A DNA stretch of 64,000 nucleotides from Gemmatimonadaceae bacterium (GTDB lineage Bacteria; Gemmatimonadota; Gemmatimonadetes; Gemmatimonadales; Gemmatimonadaceae). A program made the translations under genes and the position numbers. The stretch covers positions 1 to 64,000 of the forward strand of contig CANGXD010000001.1 of assembly GCA_947457545.1 (NCBI GenBank), written 5' to 3'. The notes beneath the pieces were generated by a model that was not told the origin of the DNA, did no database searches, and saw only the letters and a program-made list of their open reading frames with translations. This document shows, one piece after another, positions 1-9,027 of the stretch. Within the stretch, counting starts at the first letter, position 1; every line of letters begins with the position of its first letter.

Positions 1-92
1 ACCCGTTCCCATCCCGAACACGGTCGTTAAGCCTGATAGCGCCGATGGTACTCCGGGCGAGAGCTCGCGGGAGAGTAGGCCGTCGCCGGCAC
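1..92 (+). rRNA. rrf: 5S ribosomal RNA, 3' part (5' end outside window)
   Basis: The window opens inside a 5S rRNA. The stretch CCCATCCCGAACACGG matches the conserved loop of 5S, and GAGAGTAGG is the conserved 3' helix region. About 25-30 bases of the 5' end are cut off by the window edge. The 3' end is placed at about 92 because the last bases should pair with the missing 5' end. It is read toward the right, in the same direction as all genes up to 43.5 kb. It is probably the last gene of an rRNA operon, but 16S and 23S are not visible. Confidence 0.9.
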
Positions 93-97
93 CTTTT

Positions 98-148
98 GAC
101 AGCCCCCGTCACGGGATCCTCGGATCCCCGTGGCGGGGGCTGTCTGTT
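98..148 (+). terminator. Terminator of the rRNA operon
   Basis: A long, nearly perfect inverted repeat (GACAGCCCCCG with CGGGGGCTGTC, plus an inner GGATCC pair) starts a few bases after the 5S gene. It is followed by a short T-containing tail (TGTTTG). It separates the rRNA from era. Confidence 0.8.
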
Positions 149-193
149 TGGTGTACCCTTCCTCTCCGATTCACACTCCCCCAACACCCGCTG

Positions 194-1072
194 ATGACCC
201 GAGCAGGTATCGTTACGGTCGCCGGTTTCCCCAACGCCGGCAAATCCACCCTGCTCAATCGCTTGGTGGGAGAAAAACTCGCCATCACTTCCAACAAACC
301 GCAGAGCACCCGACATCGCATCGTCGGACTGCGCACGGAAGGGGAGGCGCAAATGGTCATTCTCGACACCCCCGGGCTCCTCGAGCCCAAAGACACCCTC
401 CACAGCGCCATGCGCAACGCCGCGCTCGCGGCTGTGCGCGATGCCGACGTGCTCGTGCATGTCGTCGATGCGACCTCGCGCATTCCCGACAGCTTCAAAG
501 ACGCCGCGCAACTCGTCGCGGCGCCTCGCGCCCACGTCATTCTGGCGCTCAATAAAGTCGATCTGCTCAAGTCCGAGCAGCGCGACGCGCTCGCCTTGCA
601 GTACCCGGAGGCCGTGCTCATTGCCGCAGCTACGGGCTCCGGCATCGATGCCTTGATCGCGGCCGTCACCGCCAAGTTGCCCGTCAGTCCGTATCTCTAT
701 CCGGATGACGACATCTCCACGCAGCCCGTGCGATTCTTTTGCGCCGAATTCGTGCGCGAAACAGCGCTCGAGCAGCTCGGGGATGAACTGCCGCACGCAC
801 TGGCGTGCGAAATCGAGGAGTTCCGCGAAGGGTCCTCTCCGCTGTACATTCGCGCGGTACTTCATGTCGAACGGGACAGCCAGAAACGCATCGTGATCGG
901 AGCCAGCGGGCAGCAAATCAAAAAACTGGGCAAGAGCGCTCGCGAAAAGATCGAGCGCTTTGTCGGGCAGCCCGTGTACCTCGATTTGTGGGTCAAGGTG
1001 CTCCCCAATTGGCGCAAGAACCGCAGCGCGGTTCTCCGGCTTGGCTACGGCGATCCCACCGAACGCGCGTGA
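194..1072 (+). CDS. era: GTPase Era
   Basis: Ras-like GTPase that binds the 3' end of 16S rRNA and helps 30S subunit maturation, acting in the cytoplasm at the membrane. The 292-aa length is normal. G1 is GFPNAGKST at residues 11-19, G3 is DTPG at 58-61 and G4 is NKVD at 120-123. A C-terminal KH domain is marked by VIGASGQQIKKLGK and LWVKVLPNWRKN. The ATG at 194 has little Shine-Dalgarno sequence before it. The position directly after the rRNA operon suits its role in ribosome assembly. The stop codon overlaps the GTG start of the next gene (GTGA), so the two are translationally coupled. Confidence 0.96.
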   Translation: MTRAGIVTVAGFPNAGKSTLLNRLVGEKLAITSNKPQSTRHRIVGLRTEGEAQMVILDTPGLLEPKDTLHSAMRNAALAAVRDADVLVHVVDATSRIPDSFKDAAQLVAAPRAHVILALNKVDLLKSEQRDALALQYPEAVLIAAATGSGIDALIAAVTAKLPVSPYLYPDDDISTQPVRFFCAEFVRETALEQLGDELPHALACEIEEFREGSSPLYIRAVLHVERDSQKRIVIGASGQQIKKLGKSAREKIERFVGQPVYLDLWVKVLPNWRKNRSAVLRLGYGDPTERA

Positions 1073-2055
1073 GAAGCCGTAGCATCCGTCGAGCCCCCCG
1101 CTTCTCGGGGTGGCTTCTCGCATGGTTGGTGTTGTGTGTCGCCCCCGAGGCCGTAGCACAGAACGGCGGGCTGTTTTTGCTCGTCCCGTTCGGCGCCCGC
1201 GCGGTGGGGCAGGGCGAATCGGTCGCGGCGGACACGACGCTGGGCACCGAAGGCATGTGGTGGAACGCCGCCACGCTCGCGCGCCTCCCCAAACGCGAGC
1301 TGGCGATTCACCACTCGCAAACAGTGATCGCCACGAGTGACATGGTCACCTACGCGGTGCCCTCCAAGGTGCTCGGCACGATCGCGGCGTCGGCGTATCT
1401 CGTGAACTATGGCGATCAGCAGGCGACTGACGCGCAGACGGGCGCGCCCGTCGGCACGATCACGAATCGCAATTATCAGCTCGCCCTGTCGTACGCCACG
1501 CCGGTGGGCAAGCGGCTCAGTGCGGGACTGACCTACAAGTTCATCATGCTGCGCTTTCAGTGTAGCGGCGTGTGTGGGGCCATTCCGGTCATCAGCGGCT
1601 CGACGAGTGCGCTGGATCTGGGGGCACAATACGTTCTGCCGACGGCGCATCCGATTGTGGTGGGCGCTTCCGTTCGCAATCTCGGGCCGGCGCTCCAGGT
1701 GAAGGACGCCGAACAGGCCGATCCGCTCCCGCGTGTCATTCAGCTGGGAGCCCGCACGCGAATTCCGGTGCAGTCACTGGAGCGCTCCAAGGCCTCGCTG
1801 GACGTGTCAGCCGACGTCCTGAGCGCCTCCGCACTTGGCGGTGCGGCGGGGGGCGTGGGCCTCTCGCTCGGGTATCTCGACCAGGCGTTCCTTCGAGCCG
1901 GGTACAAGGTGCAGCGTGGACAGGGGTCGGGGCCGTCGGTCGGTTTCGGCTTTCAGCGCGGGGGCTTTGGCGTGGATATCGCCCGCCGTTTCGACGCGCT
2001 GTCGTCGCAACTTGGCGAGCCCCCAACGTACGTGTCACTCCGGGCGCGCTTCTGA
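1069..2055 (+). CDS. PorV/PorQ-like outer-membrane beta-barrel protein
   Basis: Predicted secreted protein of 328 aa. The start is the GTG at 1069 that overlaps the era stop; the longer ORF upstream is only a shadow of era. Residues 1-31 form a signal peptide (Arg-rich start, a hydrophobic run, then EAVAQ). The mature N-terminus, GARAVGQGES...GMWWNAATLA, has the G-A-R-x-x-G...WWNPA pattern of the PorV/PorQ (UPF0164-type) family. It ends in aromatic-terminated strands (YVSLRARF), as outer-membrane barrels do. In Bacteroidota, PorV works with the type IX secretion system. No such machinery is seen here, so the family assignment is firmer than any role. Confidence 0.7.
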   Translation: MRSRSIRRAPRFSGWLLAWLVLCVAPEAVAQNGGLFLLVPFGARAVGQGESVAADTTLGTEGMWWNAATLARLPKRELAIHHSQTVIATSDMVTYAVPSKVLGTIAASAYLVNYGDQQATDAQTGAPVGTITNRNYQLALSYATPVGKRLSAGLTYKFIMLRFQCSGVCGAIPVISGSTSALDLGAQYVLPTAHPIVVGASVRNLGPALQVKDAEQADPLPRVIQLGARTRIPVQSLERSKASLDVSADVLSASALGGAAGGVGLSLGYLDQAFLRAGYKVQRGQGSGPSVGFGFQRGGFGVDIARRFDALSSQLGEPPTYVSLRARF

Positions 2056-2981
2056 TGCGTCTGTTGCAGAGGGGCTCGATCCTCGGAGCGGCATGCCTGA
2101 CGGTGGCGCTGTATAAGGCACCCGTTGCGGCCGCGCAAATGGCACCTGTCGCGCTTCAGCAGCGGCAGGCCTCGTCCTACGTGGGTCAGCCCTCTGCGCC
2201 AGCGTACGAGGCTTCCAGCGCCCTTGCGACGGGGGGCGTTCCGGCCGACCGTCCCGCGCCGTGGTGGGCACCGGCAGCGTCCGGCGTCGTGCCGGGCGCC
2301 GGGCAGTTTGCGCTGAAGCAGCAGCGAAGCGTCGCGTACCTGGTCGCCGAAGCCTTTCTCGTGGTGCAGTACCTGGCCGCCAGACGCGACGGAAATCGCG
2401 AGCGCGATGCCTACCGGGCCCTCGCCGTGAGCGTTGCCCGGAAGCCCTTCGCCGGCTCGCAGCTCGGGAACTGGGATTACTATGAGCGCCTCGAGCAGTT
2501 CCTCGAGAGCGGCGCCTTCGATCGGATTCCCGGCGGCGTGGTGGATCCGGAGACGGACGCGTCCACGTTCAACGGCTTTCGTTGGCAGCTGGCGCGCGAA
2601 ACGTTCTGGCGCGATCCCAATGTCGCCCCCGCACTCGCGAGTGCGGAGTATCAGCGCGCCCTTGCCTTCTACGAGCGCCAAGCCGTCGGTGAGGCCTTTC
2701 GCTGGAGCTGGCGCGACGCTCGACTGCAGCAGGACGTCTATGTGCAGACGATCCGCAGCGCGAATCGCAGTTACCAGCGCGCCGTGAACATGCTCGGGAT
2801 CGTGGCGGTGAACCATCTCGCCAGCCTCATCGACGCGTATGTCAGCGTCCGTCTCCGGCGCTTTGGTGCACCGGAGAAGGGCGGAAGCGGAATGGCGCTT
2901 GGCGGGATCGAGACCACGTACGACGTGACGCCGCTCGGCCAAGCCCGTTTTCAGGCCGGCGTGCGATTGGTTGCCCGATAG
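2055..2981 (+). CDS. Secreted/periplasmic protein with DUF5683-like segment
   Basis: 308-aa protein of unknown function. The ATG at 2055 overlaps the preceding TGA (ATGA), so it is probably coupled to the PorV-like gene. Residues 1-28 look like a signal peptide (ending KAPVAAAQ). Residues about 70-108 (SGVVPGAGQFALKQQRSVAY...) resemble the P-G-x-G-Q-...-RG-x-x-Y pattern of DUF5683-type membrane proteins. The rest is rich in Arg, Ala and Tyr and predicted helical, with another weakly hydrophobic segment (LGIVAVNHLASLIDAYVSV). I assign no function. The pairing with a barrel protein suggests an envelope role. Confidence 0.65.
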   Translation: MRLLQRGSILGAACLTVALYKAPVAAAQMAPVALQQRQASSYVGQPSAPAYEASSALATGGVPADRPAPWWAPAASGVVPGAGQFALKQQRSVAYLVAEAFLVVQYLAARRDGNRERDAYRALAVSVARKPFAGSQLGNWDYYERLEQFLESGAFDRIPGGVVDPETDASTFNGFRWQLARETFWRDPNVAPALASAEYQRALAFYERQAVGEAFRWSWRDARLQQDVYVQTIRSANRSYQRAVNMLGIVAVNHLASLIDAYVSVRLRRFGAPEKGGSGMALGGIETTYDVTPLGQARFQAGVRLVAR

Positions 2982-3150
2982 ACCTCCGGTATCCCCCGCG
3001 TGAAGCCGGACTCATCTGAAATGTGACGCAGCGCACCCCGTGCCGAACGCACGGGGATGATCGTCTGGTGGTTGAGCGTTTTTCTGCGCGTTTTCGCAGA
3101 AGCGCTGTGGAATCTTGCCGGGCGCCGATGCCCGCCCCACCACGACACCG
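2982..3150. other. Intergenic region with two small hairpins
   Basis: This gap of about 170 bp holds two inverted repeats. CCCCGTGC/GCACGGGG lies at 3036-3056 with no T-run. TTCTGCG/CGCAGAA lies at 3082-3101. They may end the era transcript or sit in the leader of the next gene. No convincing sigma-70 promoter was found. Confidence 0.35.
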
Positions 3151-4170
3151 ATGACGCACACCCTCAACGATCACATCGCCATGCAGTTGTCGGCGAGAGA
3201 CGGCGCGCCTGCGTGGCTGGCGTCGTGGTGGCGTGCGTACGAGGGGGGCTGTCAGGTCACCGACTCGGCGACGGCGGTGTGGGAGCAGGCGCTCAAGGCC
3301 CGTCCACGGTTAGTGGTGATTGATGCGTGCGGTACGCCGGAGTGGACGGCGGAGGCGATCGCCGCGTGCCGGCGTCTCAAGCGCGATGCGTATACCGGCA
3401 TCGTCCCCGTGTTCGTGATCGTCCCACCGACCGTCTTTGCCGAGGCGTTCGCCGCGGGCGCCGATGAAGTGGTTCGCGAAAGCGTCGATGAACATGAGGC
3501 GCTCGCCCGTCTTGCCGCCATGTTGCGCCGGAGCGATCGCGACACGGATGTGCATCCTTCAACCCGGCTTCCCGGCGCGCGTGAGATCGAGGCCGAACTG
3601 TCACGGCGGGTCGCCTCGGGAGAAAAGTTCGCCGCCTGCTATGCCGACCTCGATCACTTCAAAGAGTTCAACGACCGGTACGGATATCACCACGGAGACC
3701 AGGTCATCCGGTTGGTTGCTCGAATTCTCCACCATGTCGTAAAGGGCCTCTGTCCCGAGGATGGCTTCGTGGGCCATATTGGGGGAGACGATTTCCTGTT
3801 CACGGTGCCGCTCGCGGCCGTGCCACGGGTGTGCGACGAAATCGTCCACGTGTTCGATGAGCTCATTCCTTTGCAGTATTCCGAGCAGGATCGGCGCGTG
3901 GGATATTTCTTCGGCAAGGATCGTCGTGGGCAGCTGCATCGCGTCCCACTCATGACGTTGTCCGTCGGAGTGGTGACGAATCAGCGGCGGCACTTCACCC
4001 GGGGAATCGAGGTCAGCGAGTTGGCGACGGAAATGAAGAGCTATGCGAAGACGTTGCCGGGGTCGGTGTGGGCAGTAGATCGTCGTCGCGACGAATCCGC
4101 CGGCACCACGTTCTCCGGCGCCGACGTAGCGCGCGAGCGCATTGAAAAGCGAACGATGGGAGGCGCGTGA
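3151..4170 (+). CDS. Response-regulator-like protein with GGDEF (GGDDF) domain
   Basis: 339 aa, with ATG at 3151 chosen over an upstream TTG at 3115. The N-terminal half looks like a receiver domain: an LVVIDAC strand with Asp58, and a GADEVV...EALARLAAMLRR end. The usual conserved Lys is not apparent, so it may be a pseudo-receiver. Residues ~160-300 form a GGDEF-type domain with DLDHFKEFND (166-175) and GGDDF (211-215). The family makes cyclic di-GMP from GTP. The motif is slightly off consensus and I see no RxxD inhibitory site before it, so catalytic activity is uncertain. The stop overlaps the next start (ATGA), pairing it with the zinc-finger protein. Confidence 0.75.
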   Translation: MTHTLNDHIAMQLSARDGAPAWLASWWRAYEGGCQVTDSATAVWEQALKARPRLVVIDACGTPEWTAEAIAACRRLKRDAYTGIVPVFVIVPPTVFAEAFAAGADEVVRESVDEHEALARLAAMLRRSDRDTDVHPSTRLPGAREIEAELSRRVASGEKFAACYADLDHFKEFNDRYGYHHGDQVIRLVARILHHVVKGLCPEDGFVGHIGGDDFLFTVPLAAVPRVCDEIVHVFDELIPLQYSEQDRRVGYFFGKDRRGQLHRVPLMTLSVGVVTNQRRHFTRGIEVSELATEMKSYAKTLPGSVWAVDRRRDESAGTTFSGADVARERIEKRTMGGA

Positions 4171-4967
4171 TGACCGTTTCGTGTCCTGAATGTCGCTCGG
4201 TGTTCCGGGTTGATCCGGCCAAGGTGCCCGCCACCGGAGTGCGGGCGCGTTGCTCGGTATGCGGTGGGGTGATTGCGATTGCGGGCGGCACGCTGCCTGT
4301 GTCGGTGACCCCGGTGGCAGCGAGCACCGCGGTACCGGCCTTCGCGGGCGGTACGTCGCGCGCGACCCCGGGCCTCCCTTCGGCGGCTCCCGCCGTCCGC
4401 CAGCCCACCCCCATTCGCCAACCCGCGCTCTCCGTGCCAACCCCGGCGCGCTCCGCACCGGCAATGCCGACGCCGGCGCGACCGATGGACACCGTTCCGC
4501 GCATGCCGACACCCGCCGCTGTGCCGCGCATGCCGACACCGGCGGCGATGCCCTCGGTGTCGTTCGGGGTGCGACCAACCCCCGCGTTGCCAACCGCGCC
4601 TGTCTCGGCGGCTGGCCCGTCAGTCATGGTGACGTCACCGACGCCGTATCCGGTGCCCACGATGGCCACGCCGGCCGCTGGCACGCCGGCCGAGGGGAAG
4701 AAGCCCATCAATCCGTTCCTCCAGGCAGACCCATCGCAACGTGCGCGGCGACTGGCGCGGGCGCTGGTCTCGGATCTGGTGGCGTACAATCCGCAAAAGC
4801 GTGAGGAAGGTATACGCGAGGGTACCCTGCGCGGGCTTTTTCGCGAAGAAATCAAGAAGAGCTATGAGGAGTATGTGGAGCAGGTAGGGCGCGAGGCCGC
4901 CGAATCGGCCCCCCACTTTCAGGAAGCGCTCAACGACATCCTCGCTGGTGGGCGACGGCTGTTCTAG
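4170..4967 (+). CDS. MJ0042-type zinc-finger protein with low-complexity linker
   Basis: 265 aa. An N-terminal zinc ribbon has Cys5, Cys8, Cys28 and Cys31 (CPEC...CSVC), as in the MJ0042 family seen at the start of many delta-proteobacterial and related regulators. Residues ~45-180 are a Pro/Ala/Thr/Met-rich linker containing a tandem PRMPTPAA repeat. The last ~85 residues (INPFLQADPSQRARRLARAL...) are charged, helical and look like a folded domain of unknown type. The start is the ATG overlapping the previous stop. It may act in the same pathway as the GGDEF protein; this is inference from coupling only. Confidence 0.7.
   Translation: MTVSCPECRSVFRVDPAKVPATGVRARCSVCGGVIAIAGGTLPVSVTPVAASTAVPAFAGGTSRATPGLPSAAPAVRQPTPIRQPALSVPTPARSAPAMPTPARPMDTVPRMPTPAAVPRMPTPAAMPSVSFGVRPTPALPTAPVSAAGPSVMVTSPTPYPVPTMATPAAGTPAEGKKPINPFLQADPSQRARRLARALVSDLVAYNPQKREEGIREGTLRGLFREEIKKSYEEYVEQVGREAAESAPHFQEALNDILAGGRRLF
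4497..4550 (+). repeat. Tandem 27-bp repeat inside the zinc-finger gene
   Basis: Two adjacent 27-bp units start with CCGCGCATGCCGACACC and differ at only a few third-base positions. They encode PRMPTPAAV and PRMPTPAAM. They lie in the disordered linker and look like a recent in-frame duplication. Confidence 0.85.
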
Positions 4968-5111
4968 CCTGCGCGGCGCGTGGCGCCGACGACTGTTCCG
5001 GCGTGCGCTGACCCGATAACTTTCCCGTAGTCACGGGCAGGTTACGCAGCAGTCACATTTCGGGCCGCTTTCCCCTGCGGAAGGCGGCTCGTGTCGTACA
5101 CGGAGAGACGC
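4968..5111. other. Intergenic region upstream of prfB
   Basis: About 140 bp with a small hairpin CCCGT-AGTC-ACGGG at 5024-5037 and no clear -35/-10 pair. It probably contains the prfB-lysS-lol-mcs-clpC promoter, but I could not place it. Confidence 0.3.
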
Positions 5112-6237
5112 ATGCAGGACGGCGAACGGTTGAAGATGCTCGCGAAGTCGGAAGAACGGCTTGCGGACATGCGGAGGTATCTTTGACGTCGAAGCCAAGC
5201 GCTCGACGCTGAACAGCTACGAAGAGGAGATGGCCGACGCGGCGTTCTGGAACGACCAGGAACACGCGCGCGACATCGTTCAGCAGGTCAAGGTCCTCAA
5301 GGGATGGGTCGAACCTGTGGACTCGTTGACCGCCCGTATCGCCGGTGCGCGGGAACTCGATGAGCTGCTCGAGCTCGAACCGGACAAGGCGATGAACGCC
5401 GATCTGGACACCGAAGTTGAACGCATCGTGTCCGAACTCGATGCCTTTGAACTCAAGGGACTGCTGCGCGGGCGCGATGACTTCCGCGATGCGCAGTTGG
5501 AAATCTCCGCCGGCGCGGGCGGCACCGAGGCGCAGGACTGGGCGAGCATGATTCTACGCCTGTATACGCGCTGGGCCGAACGCAAAGGCTTCGAGCTGGA
5601 AATGCTCGACCTCTCCGAAGGCGAAGAAGCCGGCATCAAGGGCGCCGTGCTGGAAATCAAAGGTCAGTACGCGTACGGCTTCCTCCGACCGGAGTCCGGC
5701 GTGCATCGACTCGTGCGCATTTCGCCGTTCGATTCGCAGGCGCGTCGTCACACGAGCTTCGCATCGGTCTTCGTGTATCCGGTCGTGAACGAAGAAATCA
5801 ACATCGAAATTCGCGAAGAAGATTTGCGTATCGATGTGTATCGTGCGTCTGGCGCGGGTGGCCAGCACGTCAACAAGACCTCGAGCGCGGTGCGCATCAC
5901 GCACATGCCGACGGGGATCGTCTGCGCGTCACAAGCCGAGCGTTCGCAGTTCAAGAACAAGGCGACGGCTATGAAGCAGCTCAAGAACAAGCTGTATCAG
6001 CTTGAATCCGACAAGCTGGCGGCCGCGAAGGCCCTGCTCGATGCCAACAAGCAGGACGTGTCTTTCGGCAGCCAGATCCGCAGCTACGTCTTTCAGCCCT
6101 ACACGATGGTCAACGACCACCGCACCGAGCTCAAGATCGCCGATGTCCAGAAGGTTATGGACGGTGATATCGATCCCTTCATCCAGGCGTATCTCAAGCA
6201 GGAGAGCAGTGCCGGTGTGGAAGGGGGGCTGTCGTGA
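5112..6237 (+). CDS. prfB: Peptide chain release factor 2, made by programmed +1 frameshift
   Basis: Release factor that reads UGA and UAA stops and triggers peptide release at the ribosome. The ORF track starts at 5161 only because the gene is split over two frames. The true start is ATG 5112, after GGAGAG. It encodes 24 codons ([20 protein letters not shown]...) up to CTT, then an in-frame TGA at 5184. A +1 shift continues with GAC at 5185 ([10 protein letters not shown]...), giving 374 aa. SPF, the stop-codon-reading tripeptide, is at ~204-206 and GGQ is at ~249-251. An alternative GTG start at 5091 is in frame. The stop overlaps the lysS start. Confidence 0.96.
5175..5185 (+). promoter_or_regulatory. 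prfB programmed +1 frameshift site
   Basis: AGG-TAT-CTT-TGA-C: a Shine-Dalgarno-like AGG a few bases before a slippery CTT and an in-frame TGA followed by C. This is the classical RF2 autoregulation site. When RF2 is scarce, ribosomes pause at UGA and slip to the +1 frame to make full-length RF2. Confidence 0.96.
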
Positions 6238-7766
6238 GCGACGAACCGATGACCAACGCCGCGGACTCCGCCGAACAGAAGCAGGAACTCAATTTCCTGA
6301 TGAAGGCGCGTCGCGAGAAGCTCGACCGGCTGCGTGCGGCGGGCGTGGAGCCGTTCGGCTACTCGTTCGATCGCTCGCACACTGCGAGTGAGGCCGTCGC
6401 TGCCCTTGGGACCGCCGAGGAGGGACCGGAGGTGCGCGTGGCTGGCCGTCTGGTGTCGTGGCGTAGCCAGGGCAAGACGGCGTTCGGTCACCTCGCCGAT
6501 ATGGATGGCAAGGTGCAGCTGTACTTCCGCAAGGACGAAATCGGCGAGGCGCTCTTCGCGCAGCTTGGCGAGTACGACCTCGGCGACTGGATCGGTGTGC
6601 GCGGCAGCATGATGCGCACGCGAACCGGTGAAGCGACAGTGAAGGTCGCGCATGTGGAGCTGCTCTCGAAGTCGCTGCGCCCCTTGCCACTCGGCAAGGA
6701 ACAGCTGGTGGACGGACAAATCGTTCGCTACTCGGCGTTCAGTGACACCGAGCTGCGTGCCCGTCAGCGCTATGCGGACCTCGCGGTGCATCCAGAAGTT
6801 CGCGCGCTGTTTCGCGCGCGGTCCGTATTGACGCGCGCCATTCGAAGCGAGCTCGACGGGCTGGGGTATCTCGAGGTGGAAACGCCGGTGCTCCAGCCGC
6901 TGTACGGCGGCGCGGCGGCCCGTCCGTTCATCACGCACCACAATACGCTCGATATGCCGCTTTACCTGCGCATTGCAGATGAGCTGTATCTCAAGCGACT
7001 CATTGTCGGTGGCTTTGAGCGCGTGTACGAGATCGGCCACGACTTCCGCAATGAAGGCATCGACCGGACGCACAATCCGGAGTTCACGATGCTCGAGTTC
7101 TACGAGGCGTACGCCGACTACACCACGATGATGTCGCGCGTGGAAGCGCTCCTGGTCGCGGCGGCGGCGGCCATTCGCGCCATCCCGATTGTCGGGGAGA
7201 AGGTCCCGCAGCTGGTGACGCCGTTCCCGCGCATCGAGTGGGTGCCGAGCTTGTCCAAGGCGGCGGGGGCAGATGTGATGGCGATCAGCGATGCCGAACT
7301 TCGGACGTTGGCCGAACGTATCGGTGTGCCCAAGGTGGCGACACTGAGTCGCCCCAAGGTGCTCGACGAGATGTTCCAGGCGTTGGTGGAATCGAAGATC
7401 GAGACGCCGACGTTCGTTGTGGATTATCCCAAGGAACTGTCGCCGCTGGCCAAACCGAAGCGTGGCGGCCCCGAGGGGATCACCGAGCGTTTCGAGTTGT
7501 TCGCCCGCGGGAAGGAGCTGGCGAATGCGTTCTCCGAGCTGAACGATCCCATCGACCAGCGTGAACGGTTTGAGGCGCAGGCGGCGCTGCGGGCGGCGGG
7601 CGACGACGAGGCCAGTGGTGTCGACGAGGACTATCTGCGTGCGATGGAGTACGGCATGCCACCAACGGGCGGCGTGGGCATTGGTATCGATCGCCTGTTC
7701 ATGTACCTCACGGACACGCAGAACATCCGCGACGTGATCCTGTTCCCGACGATGCGCCCCGAGTGA
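6234..7766 (+). CDS. lysS: Lysyl-tRNA synthetase (class II)
   Basis: Charges tRNA-Lys with lysine using ATP. The 510-aa length is normal for a class II LysRS. An N-terminal OB-fold anticodon-binding domain (~60-170) is followed by the class II catalytic core. Motif 2 is [18 protein letters not shown] and motif 3 is [12 protein letters not shown]. The start taken is GTG 6234, overlapping the prfB stop (GTGA); ATG 6249 is possible. The prfB-lysS order is also found in enterobacteria. The next gene begins 10 bases downstream. Confidence 0.96.
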   Translation: MSDEPMTNAADSAEQKQELNFLMKARREKLDRLRAAGVEPFGYSFDRSHTASEAVAALGTAEEGPEVRVAGRLVSWRSQGKTAFGHLADMDGKVQLYFRKDEIGEALFAQLGEYDLGDWIGVRGSMMRTRTGEATVKVAHVELLSKSLRPLPLGKEQLVDGQIVRYSAFSDTELRARQRYADLAVHPEVRALFRARSVLTRAIRSELDGLGYLEVETPVLQPLYGGAAARPFITHHNTLDMPLYLRIADELYLKRLIVGGFERVYEIGHDFRNEGIDRTHNPEFTMLEFYEAYADYTTMMSRVEALLVAAAAAIRAIPIVGEKVPQLVTPFPRIEWVPSLSKAAGADVMAISDAELRTLAERIGVPKVATLSRPKVLDEMFQALVESKIETPTFVVDYPKELSPLAKPKRGGPEGITERFELFARGKELANAFSELNDPIDQRERFEAQAALRAAGDDEASGVDEDYLRAMEYGMPPTGGVGIGIDRLFMYLTDTQNIRDVILFPTMRPE

Positions 7767-7776
7767 GTACCGACTC

Positions 7777-9027
7777 GTGAAGGAGCTCGAGTTCGCCATT
7801 GCCTGGCGCTACCTGCGCAGTCGTCGCGGGTCGCGCCTGCTGTCGCTCATCAGCGTGATCGCCATTGGCGGCGTGCTGGTGGGCGTCAGCGCGCTCATCG
7901 TCATCATGGGCGTGATGAATGGATTGCAGCGGGATCTGCGCGAGAAAATTCTGGTCGGCAGCCCCGATCTGCGTGTGTTGCCGTACGGGTCGGATATGCG
8001 CATGCCGGGGTACAGTGAGCTGCTCAAGCGCGTGACGCAGGTGCCGGGCGTGGTGGCGGCTGCGCCGTTCGTGCAGACCCAGGGATTGGTGCGCAATCTC
8101 GGGGGCTATATGGTGGGCACGCAGGTGGTGGGCATCGTCCCGACGGGTCAGCCTGGCGACGATGTCACGACGATACGTCAGCACGTGATTCTCGGCGATT
8201 TTTCGTTCGTGCGCGACAGTGTGTCGCTGCCGGGCGCCGTGCTCGGCAAATTGCTGGCGTCCAAGCTGAACGCGTTTCCGGGAGACACCGTGGTGCTGCT
8301 CGGCGCTGCCGGTCTCGACATGAATGCGTCGACAGGGACGATCGTCCCGCGGGCGGACAGCGTGGTCGTTTCCGGTGTCTTCGAGACGGGGATGTACGAG
8401 TACGACGATTCGTATTTGTATCTGTCGCTCGAAGCCGGACAGCGCTTTGCGGGGTATGGCGGCGATGTGACCGGGATCGAGGTTCGGGCCACCGATCGCT
8501 GGCGCGCGCCGATGCTGGCGGATTCCTTGCGCGCCAAGCTCGAGTCGTCGGTGTACATCCGTGACTGGCAGGAGCAGAACCGGTCGCTCTTCCAGGCACT
8601 CAAGCTCGAGAAGCTTGGCATGAGTGTGATTTTGCTGCTCATCGTGGTCGTCGCCGCATTCAACATCGTGAGTACGCTCACTATGGTGGTGTCGGACAAG
8701 ACGCGCGAGATCGGGATTCTCCGGGCGATGGGCATGCCGGCGGCATCCATCCGGCGCATTTTCCTCTACCAAGGGGTGGTGATCGGCGCGGTGGGGACCG
8801 GCGGTGGACTGGTGCTCGGTCTCGGGGTGGCACTGCTCCTCGAGAAGTACCGGCTCATCGCGCTGGACCCGAGCGTGTATTTCATCGACCACCTGCCGGT
8901 CTCAATTCAGCCGCTCGACGTGCTCACGATCATCGCCGCCAGCGTCGCGATCGCGGCATTGGCGACGCTCTATCCGGCGAATCAGGCGGCCAAGCTGTAT
9001 CCCGTGGAGGCCATTCGTCATGAGTGA
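7777..9027 (+). CDS. lolC: LolC/LolE-family lipoprotein-releasing ABC transporter permease
   Basis: Inner-membrane permease that, with LolD, releases lipoproteins from the inner membrane to a periplasmic carrier. 416 aa starting at GTG 7777. The LolC/E layout is clear: an N-terminal segment AWRYLRSRRGSRLLSLISVI leading into TM1, a large periplasmic domain (~55-270), and three C-terminal membrane segments (e.g. LGMSVILLLIVVVAAFNIVS). FtsX-type signature sequence DKTREIGILRAMGM is present. Only one permease gene is present beside lolD, so a homodimer (LolF-like) is likely. Whether it is LolC or LolE cannot be told. Confidence 0.88.
   Translation: MKELEFAIAWRYLRSRRGSRLLSLISVIAIGGVLVGVSALIVIMGVMNGLQRDLREKILVGSPDLRVLPYGSDMRMPGYSELLKRVTQVPGVVAAAPFVQTQGLVRNLGGYMVGTQVVGIVPTGQPGDDVTTIRQHVILGDFSFVRDSVSLPGAVLGKLLASKLNAFPGDTVVLLGAAGLDMNASTGTIVPRADSVVVSGVFETGMYEYDDSYLYLSLEAGQRFAGYGGDVTGIEVRATDRWRAPMLADSLRAKLESSVYIRDWQEQNRSLFQALKLEKLGMSVILLLIVVVAAFNIVSTLTMVVSDKTREIGILRAMGMPAASIRRIFLYQGVVIGAVGTGGGLVLGLGVALLLEKYRLIALDPSVYFIDHLPVSIQPLDVLTIIAASVAIAALATLYPANQAAKLYPVEAIRHE

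Noticed and set aside
194-700. C-rich coding strand in era as a sign of transfer or inversion
   Set aside because: By hand count a few lines are C-rich, others balanced. The effect is too uneven to support transfer without a computed skew.
5161-5184. prfB start at TTG 5161 as in the ORF track
   Set aside because: The upstream frame with ATG 5112 and the AGG...CTTTGAC frameshift site explains the true N-terminus.
6099-7799. 566-aa ORF on the - strand across lysS
   Set aside because: Antisense of lysS; no family features.
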